Below, in pieces: positions 11,601 through 23,600 of a stretch of 64,000 nucleotides of DNA. Both the position numbers and the translations under genes were made by a program. Below the pieces are notes generated by a model, which made no database searches, was not told the origin of the DNA, and was given only the letters and a program-made list of their open reading frames with translations. Origin of the DNA: Amborella trichopoda (lineage: Eukaryota > Streptophyta > Magnoliopsida > Amborellales > Amborellaceae); the NCBI RefSeq assembly GCF_000471905.2, contig NW_006499776.1, forward strand, positions 5,497,734 through 5,561,733. The letters run 5' to 3'. Position 1 is the first letter of the stretch; each line of letters begins with the position of its first letter.

Positions 11601-14600
11601 AGAGTCTCCAAACACTACATAGACTTGGTGAGAGATATGTACGATGGAGCGCTAACTAGTGTACAAACAACTAGTGGAGAGATGAGTGAGTTTTCATTAA
11701 CAAAGGGGATCAGCATTGAGCCCGTACCTCTCTGTCTAAGTTACGGACGACTTAATTAGGCACCTACAGGATGTGGTATCGTGGTGCATGTTGTTTGCAA
11801 ATGACATAGTTTTAACCTATGAGACTCGAAACGACTTCAATACAAAATTAGGACTTTGGAGGGATGCTCTAGAATCCAAAAGTTTTAAAATTAGCTGGAC
11901 TAAGACAAAGCATATAGAATACAAGTTTAGTAATAATAGGAGTAGAGATGAAGAAGTATTTAATATTGATGGCTAGGAAGTACAAAAAAGACCACACTTT
12001 AGATATCTTGGGTTAATCCAAGAAAATGGAGAGATTGAGGAAGATATCGCATACAGAATTAGAGTTGGGTGGGCGAAGTGTGAGAAAAATCAGGGATTCT
12101 TATATTTTTTGCTGAGCGTCAGTTAAACTTTCCCAGCACAGTTCCGACATGCTTTCGTAACTCTTCAATTGCTTTCAGAGGGTAGATCCATTGATCATGA
12201 AATTTGGAGAAAAGGATTCAGAGAGGAACACGATGGTTTAAGTCTCGCTTCAAATGGACCACATATGAGAGAGATCTTGTCCATCCAAATTACCATGTAT
12301 CTGCTGGGAATCGCGTCAGCAAAACTAGTATATTGCGGATGAAACCGCTTTCTTATCAATGGTTATCATGATGCCGCACCTTCAAAGGGTGATAGGGCAT
12401 CGAGGTAGGAATCCAATGGTCCAGGTCCCATGAGAAAGTTCCTCATATCTAGAGAGAAATCTCAATTTTGGTGATAGGGGGTCATCTTGGCTTTAATATA
12501 CGGTGCATAAAGTTTGTTTATAGTGATATTAGTATAAATTCTCAATTTTATCAATTGTTCAAATGCTTCATTTGATTAATCTATATTTTCCAGGAAAACT
12601 AAGGGGTTTTAATGTTTTATTGTGTAGGTTTTTGTAAAAGATAGGATTTTCTAATGTTAATACAAATTTAAAATTTGCAATATGTTGTGTCTTTTTTGAT
12701 GTAAGATACTGAGGTGGTGAGTGGTGAATATTTTTGGATTTTTCCTAATTTTCAGTTTTTTATTTTCTTCTCAAAATTTTCAATCTATTTGTAGTTTTTA
12801 TTTTTGTTATTTTTTTAAATTTTGACCAGTCTAACTGGTGCCCCAACCAGTACAACCATTCCGACAGAACTAATGCCTCCTTTGGCTTTATTTCCGGTCT
12901 GGTCATAACAACATCAGTCAATGATCATACTTGGCAGCCAACGAAATCTTGGATTTTGGTGGTCCTGGTATACTCCATACCTTTCTATTGGTGGATTTTT
13001 CTGTGAAAGCCAAGTTAATTCTTCATAGAATGAATTTACTGAGAAATCCTCCCTATCCTATATTCCCTTTTTGGCGCAAGCTAATGTTGTTAACCATCCT
13101 ATTTCTCCCTCCTTTAACAGGTGTCGAAGATCGGGGTTCCATGCTGCCTGGTAGTCTGAGCCTTCTACAGTCTTTCTTACTATGTCTTGGTGATTTGTGT
13201 CCTGGAAATCTATCATTGATTGGGTCTGAACTCAGCCATGCACCATACTAGAACCTTGTCCTGCTCTCCTCACCTACCAGACGCCCTTGGAGTCTGGTCC
13301 TCGAGTTAAATTTTTGGTGGACAAAATTTATCCCACTCTAGGCCCACTAGGCTAGTCCACTGCTATTCACCAGCTTTACTAACTACCCCAACTCGTCAAT
13401 CCATAATTGTTGCTATCACCCTTTTCCAACTGTTTCAAGCTGTCCACATACTCCACCACTTTCAGAGAAGGGCATGGTTGGTTTTTTTTTGAACTTTTAT
13501 ATATCTTCAGCTAATGAGATATGGGAGTGTTGGCTTACATCTTGCTAGTTAAAATGTTCCACAGTGTCCTAGTGATTTTAAAATCCTTACACTGACACAG
13601 TTAATCACACATTCTTCAAGGACGTTTTGGAAATTCCACTTCTGCTCTTAACTTTGGAGGCTGCACTACAGTGTATACCTGCAATGAATTCTAGCCCACC
13701 CCTGTCATGGGCCATTGCCTAAGCATGCAGTCAGTTGGAGTCATAAGACAGCATTTATGGGATTGAATGAGGTGTTTCTTACAAGCATTGCTGGTGGACT
13801 GACTTTTACTTGGGCTTATTTTTTTCTCTTCTGGGAGCACTAGAAGGATGTGCAGAGGATTCAACATATCCTTTCCATTCAATAAGAACTGATGTTGAAT
13901 AAGTTATAGAGACCTAGATACATAAATTTCAGTAAATCTTACCCATTACTTGGGCTAATAGAACACTCTTGGAGCGTCCTTCACTTTTTATGATTTTAGT
14001 ATGCCTTTTTTTTTTTAAGTTATATCTGTTTTTGAAATCTACTCCATAGTCCTTTTTGTAAAGGCTATTTATGCACTTACGAACAATTTGTTCTGAAGAT
14101 TTATTGGCACCGAGTTCCATTGACAGATCATATCATGATGGAGAGCACTATAACAGTGTTCGACTAAAAGATGATGGCTGCCATGGTCCTGCTAGACCAA
14201 TTGTTATTGAGGTTCCTTCAGTTACCAAACTTAGTTTGAATTGAAATTCATTTCATTCTGCTGTAAGCTTATAAAACACTGTTTTACTTTGGTAACTGTC
14301 GTGCTAGGTGGATGCTGACCTTTCTGCAAAATCCTTGAAGGAGAAAACTGCTAGTGCCAAGTTTAAATCTTCCTATAATAGCAAGATCATTGATCCTGCA
14401 TCAGTTAAACTGGTCTCCTTAGGAACTGGTTGCGAAAATATCAATAAAGTGGAACAGGTAATGAAAACTTCATCTTTGGCTATGCTTGAAACAGTATTAA
14501 AATTGTGAGAATAGAGGCAAAATACATTGAATCTTCAATGACGTTGCTCTTGTTAGCATTTTTTTTTTTTGGTAACTGAACTTTCTTTTTGTTTATAGTT

Positions 14601-17600
14601 TGACCTTTAAACTCGTTGATTCTAAGTTTCACAAGATATAACTTATTCCGATGATCGCATGCATGGTGTCTTGTGCAGATCCTTAATGAAGTTGGTGGGG
14701 ACATTGATGCTGCAATAGAATTCTTGATAGCAGAACAGGGTGTAGAAGAAAATATGATGTCGATTGACAAACCTTGTACAGGTGAGTTCCTTAATTGTAT
14801 AGGTTAGTTGTAACTTCTGCTTTGTTTTGTCACCACTTGATGATAAACAAATCAAGGACTCTAGAAATGTAGTTGGATTCTGGTGCATGACAAAATCATT
14901 CTTATTTTAAATTCTGGATTAATTTCAAAGACAGAGATTTTAATTTTAATTTAGGGTTCATTTTTAGTATTTTTAAAGTTTTTTATTGATTTTAGGGTTT
15001 TCTTAGTTTTTTAGGATTTCAAGAGCTATTTGGAAGTGAATTACCCATTTATTAGGATTAAAAATGTCATTACAAATTTTATCTTAATTAGGACATATAT
15101 TTCAAGTAGAATTTGGATTTCTTGGATTCTAAGTAAGGTCTTTTACTATAAATAGGGATCTATGTAGAGATTCTAGAAGAGAGATTTAAGTTATCGTTTA
15201 GAAACATTGCTTCCTTTAATTCCTGTGAATTCTGTACCACCATTGAAGTTAGGCTTGTTAGCTTCTTTTTATTTCTTTTAAGAAATCGTCCTTTTTTTTT
15301 TTAATTGAAAGAAATTTGTATCATCTGGAATCAGAGGTTCTCTCCTGAAATGCTCGTCGATGCCCTGCAATTTTGTGTGATGCCAGTTAGAGGATGACAT
15401 GTTGGTCGTGGTCAAGGTTGTGGAGTTGTGTTAACACAAGAGTTTGAGAATCTGATGAGGAGAGCCGAGGAATTGGTGCTTCTACTGAAGCTCCCCATGC
15501 TCTCTGAACAAGGGGGTTTTTGTCATTCGTGACAATTATGGATTTGAGGCTAAGGATTTTACCCATTCTTTAACTAGGGGAGAGAGAACTCTACATTACA
15601 TGATCCTTTGGTTCAAACTATAGAAGGATCAGATTGAGATATATTTTTTTATTTTCAGATTGAATGATCCATTCTTGATCTCGTGGGTAATCCTATTTTT
15701 AATTAAGAGCCACATTAGAAAACCTTGATTCTAGATGGGCCAATCTTTTATGAAGAACTTTGGAATGAGCTTAAGAAATTGGGGCCATTTCTCTGGGGGA
15801 TAGTGAGGGGAGATTAGATTTTAAAAAGGATGAGGAAACCCTAGTTGTCAAGATGAACTAGGAAACCCTAGATGGTGAGGTGAACCACAAATACTCTAGG
15901 GCCTCTATCTGTTGTGAAAGCCATGGACAAAAACCTTGGGTTTGATGTAGGCTTGGAGGCCATGGGTTATTCTGATTTTCATGTGGAATAGTCGTGAGGG
16001 ATACTCAAGATTGATTGGAAGTCCTAAAATTGCTAAGGTTAACGGTGAGGAAGAAGTTTTATGTGCATATTCAGATAGAGTTGATCCAATTATGTTTGCA
16101 TCAATTTTTCAACATATATATCAAGATCTGTTCCTAGAGAAAATGTCCCTACTACCGGCGACCTATTGATTCCAAGATCAAGCCTCAATGGCAATTTGCA
16201 ATGTTTGGGTGGAAGAAGACCATAGGTTTAACAAAGGATTCATTCTAGGACACTTAAAAACTCTAATATGGGTTTTTCTCCAACCAGGGAAATTTGATGC
16301 GCGACAAAATCCTCTTATTTTTTAATTTTTTTAATTTCAAAGGATGTATATTTTAATTTAATTTTAGGGTTTATTTTTAGTATTTTAAAGTTTTCAATGG
16401 ATTTTAGGATTTTGTTTTCTTGTTTTTTAGGATTTTAGGTATTTAAAAAAGTAGCTAGTGTTTTTATAGAATTACATATTTTATCAGGGGTAAAAATGTC
16501 ATTACAAATTTTGTTTTAATTAGGACTTAAGGCCAGTTTGGATGTACCCAAAATTGCAATATTTACAAATGACAAGAAAAAAAGATTGAGATAGCAACTG
16601 GGAACTGTTTGGATAACCTCATTAGATTTTATTTCCCGACAAAACAGATTGTGACGCTAAGCTAAATTTGCCCAAAAACGTGAGCGAAAAAAATTTCAGT
16701 TAGACTCAAATTTTTTTTTCGCTTCCCTCTTCGCGCCTTTCTCCGAAACCTTCCCGCTCTGAGTCGCACTTACAAAAGCCTCTCTCCCACTCTCAAGCAG
16801 GTCTCAGTTGTTTCCTTCTGTCATCTTCAACTATGCAGATTTTTTTTCGCTTCCCTTATCGCGCCTTTCCCCAAACCTTCCCGCTCTGATTTGCACTTAC
16901 AAAAACCTCTCTCCCACTCTCAAGCAAGTCTCAGTTGTTTCCTTCTCTCATCTTCAACTATACAGATTTTTTTACGCTTTCCTTTTCCTGCCTTTCCCAA
17001 ATCTTCTCGCTCTGAGTCGCACTTACAAAAGCCTCTCTCCCACTCTCAAGCAGGTCTCAGCTGTTTCGTTCTCTCATCTTCAACTATGCTGATTTTTGTT
17101 CGCTTCCCTCTTCGTGCCTTTCCCCCAGACCTTCCTGCTCTGAGTCACACTTACAAAAGCCTCTCTCCCACTCTCATGCAGGTCTCAGTTGTTTCCTTCT
17201 CTCATCTTCAACTATTCATTTTTCGCGCCTTTCACCAAACCTTCCCGCTCTGAGTCACACTTACAAAAGCCTCTCTCCCACTCTCAAGCAGGTCTCACAG
17301 CTCTTTCCTTCTCTCATCTTCAACTATGCAGATCTCATCTCTCAGTACTAGTTCGACTTTTTCTCCTCTAAAAAAAGAACCTTTCCATCTTTCTCTCTCT
17401 AGAAAGCTGCGCCCCTAATTTCACAGAGCTTTTCCATCTATTTCGACGGGGTTGCTGGAGAGCGGTTGATAGTGGAGTTTTTCTCTGTAGCATAGAGTTT
17501 CTCTATCTAAATTTAATGGAGTGGTTTTCTGAGTATGCAGAGGGAGATGTTTTACAACCTCAAAACATTTGCAAAGGAAGGTTTGTAAAGGATGTCTCAC

Positions 17601-20600
17601 CTCGTTTGCCCATGCATCAAGTTACTCTCTCTCTAATAATAGTATTGAACTTCTCCTTGGTCTTGCTTTCTGGGTTCTTCTCATTCTCTCTGTCGCCTAC
17701 ATTTATAGGAATAAACTGCAGATTCAGATAATAGGAATAAACTGCAAATCCAGAGATAGAGGAATCAATATAATTAAATTCTAAAATTGTGTAAATTGGA
17801 TTTGGGATTTATTATCGATTTCTTTAAAATTTCATATTTCGAGTTATTTTTCTGCCATTTTCGACTGCTCTACGGAGATCAAGAATATGCAAGAAATAAA
17901 ATTGCAACGCATACATTCAGACATATCTGGCAAATAAAATTTTCTTCTCATATTTTAATAGACATCCAAACAGTCTACCAACATAATAAAATAAAACGAT
18001 AATGTTTCTCAATTGTGGAGGAAAAAATTTGCATGTTTTTTCAATGTGAATATTTTTTTCTTTGACATCCAAACTGGGCCTTATATTTCAACTAGAACTA
18101 GGATTTCTATGGATTTCTTGAATTCGAAGACTTTTATTATAAATAAGGGTCTATATAGAGAACTTAGAAGAGAGATTTGAATTATTGTTTAGAAACATTG
18201 TTTCTTTTAATTCTTGTGAATTCTGTAGAGCCGTTGAAGTTAAGCTTGTTAGCTTCTTTTTAATTTTGAATCAGTTCATTAGTTTTTTAGAAATCTTTGT
18301 GTTTTTTGTTTTGTACGAACGTGCATCTGATTGTTGCAATTACGATATAGCAATGGATAGTAACTATCCATCTTGATGGGCATTCTGTTTTATATGTCCA
18401 GTCTTCATAAATATGGTAAAAGAGTATTCTGTAGTATATGCCCAGTCTTCATAAATATGGTAAAAGAAAATTAGTTAAAGGTTAAGAAAATAACTATGCT
18501 AGATTAGATTGTAGCAGTCAAGAATCTACATTATGCATGTCCCATACATGTTTCAGTTCCCATGATTCTTGATATATGAAGGCAAGTCACTTATGATTCT
18601 GCTGTGAAAGACGGGCACAGTATTTTGAGACACTGAAGGAGGTTTGGACTTGGGCACAGACTAGTCTGACTTGGCTGGGCACGTCTGCTTGAGTCCCCAA
18701 AAATAAGAGAAAGAAAAATCAGAAAAAATGCCAAACAATGGGAAAACCTGTGAAAACTGAGGAAATGAAAAAATAGAAAACATTTCTGTGTATGGAGAAA
18801 AATTAGAAACTTTTATAGATTCTGAGGTTTTTAAATGGTTTTGGTATGTTTCACTATTTGCCATGCAGTCAATAGTCCAAATTGGAGTACATAGCAGTAG
18901 TCACATTTGTGACCATATCTGAATATGAATGACTCAAACTACAGGCAATATGAATGGGAAGGAGGATTTCATCATCCCGATTATGGTTATCTCAACTATA
19001 GTTCAGGAATGTCTGTAATTGGATCAGTTCTGTTGGGTTTTTGTGGCATTTAAATGTATGTTAGCTCCTGTATTGCCCCATGTAGGCACTCATACTGTTA
19101 ATGAGAACACATAAAGGTTTCCCAGTTTGAGTGTGGTGCGGATTGGTCCATGAGGGATTAATGGGCTTTATGGCCGAGAGGGCCTTTGAGGGATGGCATG
19201 AGTGCCATTGACTAGCTTGGTTTGCGGTCTAGATAATTAGCTGATTGAGTTAAAAAAAAACCTAGGGGCTTGGGGCTCTTGAGAGGTGTGAGGCCTGATA
19301 CACCATGTCGATGAGGGTCTGCGTGTTATCCCTTATCAACGTTAGAGTGAGCCCTATGCTTAGCAGCCAGGAGGAACACATAATTCTGCATGAGTGTTTT
19401 CGAGAAACTTCATAATAAAAAAATCACACAGGAAAACAATGAAATTTAGGAAACATAAAGGTTGTAAATCAATTATCAGTCAGATGGACCCTCAAAATCT
19501 GCAAAATTGAAACCCCCCAGTGTTTTTGTAGTGAGTCTTCAGGGTCTACTTAATTTGAGGCTCTCCAGTACCTTTTTTTACTCCAAATGTGCATTTTGAA
19601 TTCTCTTAGATTCATGAAATTGGTGAGTTATTTGCAAAACTTGTTTAAACCAATATAGAAGGCTGCAAAACTGCCATATTGATATTTTAGGGGGCATAAT
19701 ACTGCCTGCTGGCTGAAAAATACCAACTATTGTTATTATTTTCTCCAATTAGCAGCCGTTAACAAATTTGTTGGAGTTGCTGAGCCCTAGCTCACTTGGC
19801 CTGGATTCAGGGACTTGGGCGAGTCCAATCAGGAACTGTCAGGGTTCCTACAAGGATCTAGGCGTTTCTATACCAGAGCTTGTTTCCTCTGGTTTAGGAT
19901 CCTTCTAATCCTTGCGAGAGTCAGTGCTAGTCAACATGTTTTTGTCAGTGATTCAAAACGCGGACCGCCCAGCGCCCTGGCAGTCCAGAAGGCTGGGGTG
20001 CATCACCCAGGCCTAGGCGGCCAATCTGAGCGGCAGTCTAGGCGGCCGCCCAGCCTAGCGCCTGTGCTCCACCTAGGCGGGCGCCTGCCCAGAGGCGGAA
20101 TTTTTTTCTTTTTTTGTATTGATTTTTTTAAAAAATATAAAGGGTTAGAATTATGGTTTTAAGTTCATTTGAAACCTAAAACTTATTGGAGCTCAGTTTA
20201 GAGAGAGAAAGCCTCCAAAAAACTAGTTTTTGGTGATTTCATTAGGATCAAAGGGTTTCTCAAAGTCGACAAAAATTGATCAAAAATCACCCATTGATAT
20301 TAAATTTAATTTTTAATGTTTTATAAATCTATTGAGGGGTTTTTTAGAAGATTTTGAGTCCTTAGAGCATCTTTGAGGTGTAAGTTTGAAGATTGAGCAA
20401 TCAAACTCGAAGTAAGTGTCCTAAATACCTAATTTTTATTTTTTATACTATATATCATTTTTTTATTCAAATGGGCATCCTTTTTGGATTCGACTAGGCC
20501 GCCCAGGTTCTGGGCGCCCACCTAGGTGCTGGGCTGCCTGACCCCCCAGGCCACCTAGGACCCGCCTAGCGCTTTTTGAAACATTGGTTTTTGTATACTA

Positions 20601-23600
20601 TTCTAACAAGAAACACATTATAGCATGCTAAAACTGGGATAAGACTTTTTCCATATTCTACTCTCTCTACTTCTCTTTTGGAAGTGTGATAGGTTACATA
20701 GATCCTGACTGTTGCAGCCTTGAGATGAATCCCTAATTAATGGATGCTTTTATGGCATCAACAATCAGCAGACAATCAATGTAGTACCTAGAAGATTCTC
20801 CCTACCTTGTACCTGGAATTCTTCCTACACATGGCAGTTGAAGGACAATTGGTAGAATCCAATTCTCTCAACATCACGACTGCAATGAATATACGTAAGA
20901 GGAGAATTCACTTGTGCTTCTATTTGAGGTGTTATTTATCTGCAAAATATTTTCAATGTCTCCTCCAACCCAAAACTGTATCTGAAGCATCATCTGCTTC
21001 TGTCATTGGGTTCCAGTTGTTCATTTTTTTTTTGATAGAAATTAACTTAGCATTAAATGAAAATAAAATACATGAGTTTGTCAATACTGCAAAGACTTCC
21101 ACTACATGTCCTCAACAGCATCGTGGTCCCTGAGAGGAGGACCTGCAAAGACTTCCACTACATAGACTCACACTGCAGCGGAGAGGGCTTACAGTAAAGT
21201 GGGGGCTTATATTTGTGCCCAATTACAAAAGCGGACAAAAGGATAGATTTGAATTTTAGCCCTTTTCTCGCGTTATAACAGGAGTAGAGAATAGAGGTAA
21301 ACATAAAACAGTTAGGGCTAGTAATGAAGCCCTTTTACACAGATTAAACATCCTGTTAGATAAGTTGTCTAGCCGCTTCTTTAGCGAGTGCGTCTGTCGC
21401 TGCGTTTTCGATTCTTCGAGTGTGCCTCCAAGTAACTTCCAATTCCCTGCATAAGTGATCTATCTCGTAAAAAATATGGCCCAAGTACCAAGGTGGGTTT
21501 CAGTTGTTCATTAGTAAGCACTTTTGGAGCATGCCCCACAAAAGCCTGATGGTTATGCCCCATAGAGTTCAAACTAAGTTTCGAGGTGCCATAGTTGTTG
21601 TTCCTTTAAAGCAGTGGTTTAAAAAACGGATCGGTGTCCCTGAACAAGCACCCCAAAAACCCATCCGGATCGGTGAATCGGTGATCCAGATCGGAAATCG
21701 GTCGGATTAAGCTTTAAAAACATCTAAAAAAATTATTAAAATTCATTACAAATGTTGTTTCTTAATAATCCAATAAGAAATCGGGGTACTACATTATTAA
21801 TTTTCATTTTTTACATCAATATGTGAATATTGAGTTTTTTTTCTCTGTATGAACTTATTTTAACAAAAATACTTGTTGTATTTTTGACAAAAATAAGAAA
21901 TGAGTTTTTTTGACAAAAATATGAACTTATTTTAACAAAAATAACAAATGAGTTTTTTTGACAAAATTACTTGTATTTTTTTTTATAAGAACTTTATATT
22001 TTTTTGACAAATAACTTTTTATTTTTTATTTTTTTGAAACAAACCTTTTTTTTTTTTGACAAGAAAAAGAACTGATAAGAACCTTTCATTTTTTTATACG
22101 AAACTTTTTATTTTTTAGATAAGAAAAAAAAATTGACAAAAAGCGAAATTGATAAAAGCCTTTTATTTTTATTTTTTAGAAAAAGCCTTTAATTTTTTTT
22201 ATAAGAAAAAACTTTGACAAAAATTTTCATGTTTTTTATACGAAACTTTTTATTTTATTGATAAGAAAAAAATTTGACAAAAAGCGAAATTGATAAAAAC
22301 CTTTTATTTTTATTTTTTACAAAAAGCCTTTAATTTTTGTGATAAGAAAATAACTTGACAAAAAAAAAGAGAAAAAAAAAACAGTTCCTCAACGAGAGGA
22401 ATCGAACCCCCCTCCTTCGTCCCATTGAGCGCGCGCAATAACCGGTATAGCACTTGCAACTTAGTGTTTATAAAGCCGTTAACAAAATATATAATATATG
22501 AATATTTTAAGGTATTACTTTTTCACATAGTCCCACATCGAAGAGAGAGAAGCAAATTTATATGAATAAATAGTTCTTTGTACTCATCGTTCGTAGCGCA
22601 TGTGAAGCAATGAGATTATGCGAAGCGTGTGGATCATGAGCACACGTGCATGAAAGAACTTAGAGGCCCGCGAAGCAGGCGGACCCGTGGGCTCCCGGTC
22701 TCTAACGAATTTTGCCTCTAAATTCCCCAAATTTTAGAAGAATGCCCTTTGACTGTAGAAGATTGGGTGGGTCCTGATGGGCGGGTCTTGATGTCATGAC
22801 ACGAAGAACCGGGTGATTTACTGTGCAAAATCGCTGGTTCTCTCTAGAACCGGGCGATTCCCAGCTTTACAAAAGAACTGATACGGGATGATCGATTTCC
22901 GATTCGAATTGGCCAATTCCGTACCGACTCGGCGATTTTTAAAACACTGCTTTAAAGTGTATGCCTTTCATATCCTTTCTAGCTTGATCACAAAACAAGG
23001 TCAAAAAGAGAAAACAGAAATAAGAAAAGAAGAAAGAAAAACCTTCTATGTGTACAGAGTAATAAGCAAATATAGTCTGGTAATAGATGATATGGAATTC
23101 CATATCAATTTTAGGTTCAAGTATTTCTCCTTTAAGTTGGTATCCTTTTCTGGATTTTGAATGGACACCTCGTCGGGTTTTTGTTCAAGTCCTTCACTGA
23201 AAAGGTTTTGAAGGTGCTTAGCTTTAGCATATCATTGTGCTTTTCATACTGTAAACAGTACTAGAGCATTTGCAGCAAGGTGAGATCTGTGACAATCCTT
23301 CAGATCCTTCTGAATTTGGCAACAGTGAACAGTCAAAGAAAGCAAACCACGCCAGCAATGGTGAGGACATCAGAGCTGGTGAGCTGCTCCCAATCCAACA
23401 TGTGGTCAGCCCCTCCAGTCCCAGCAAGGTTTCCACTGTGAATGTGAGACACCTGACTGTTATTTTTTCCTTTTTGGTTTGTATCCACTTTCCCTTGATT
23501 TAGAATGAACGCTTCTTCTCTCTGACCTTTTTCAATGCAGAATATTGCAAGAAACAAGCTATGCCCTTGTGGTTCGAAGAAAAAGTACAAGAACTGTTGT

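Larger units (their letters stand above)
16295..18310 (+). mobile_element. Right LTR, split by a DNA transposon
   Basis: It starts TGATGCGCGACAAAATCC and matches the left LTR up to TTAATTAGGAC at 16526. The match resumes at TATTTC (18084) and runs through TATAAATAAGGGTCTAT and GTTAGCTTCTTTTTA. The interruption is the 1,551-bp element at 16530-18080. The right edge is not sharply defined, and no TSD for the LTR element was found. Confidence 0.7.
21612..22949. mobile_element. hAT-like non-autonomous element, 8-bp TSD
   Basis: This 1,338-bp element has ends CAGTGGTTTAAAAAACGG and, reversed, CAGTGTTTTAAAAATCGCC. Exact 8-bp repeats CTTTAAAG flank it at 21604-21611 and 22950-22957. Subterminal ATCGG/CCGAT repeats occur near both ends. 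The interior holds an AT-rich TTTTTTTGACAAAAA repeat zone (about 21840-22370), a tRNA-like segment and an snRNA-type promoter motif. No transposase is visible. It lies in the 8.5-kb OTU-gene intron. Confidence 0.88.

Noticed and set aside
12931..13251. 106-residue plus-strand gene
   Set aside because: No family resemblance or supporting signals; it lies between OTU exons on the same strand without matching that protein.
16808..17371. Overlapping Leu/Ser-rich open frames as a secreted or membrane protein
   Set aside because: They follow the 126-bp tandem array and exist in several frames at once; the stop-free unit explains them.
19780..19870. SINE with tRNA A box (TAGCTCACTTGG)
   Set aside because: No B box follows at the right distance, and no tail or TSD was found.
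22388..22462. Functional tRNA gene
   Set aside because: Only the T-loop region fits; no matching acceptor stem or convincing A box is present.
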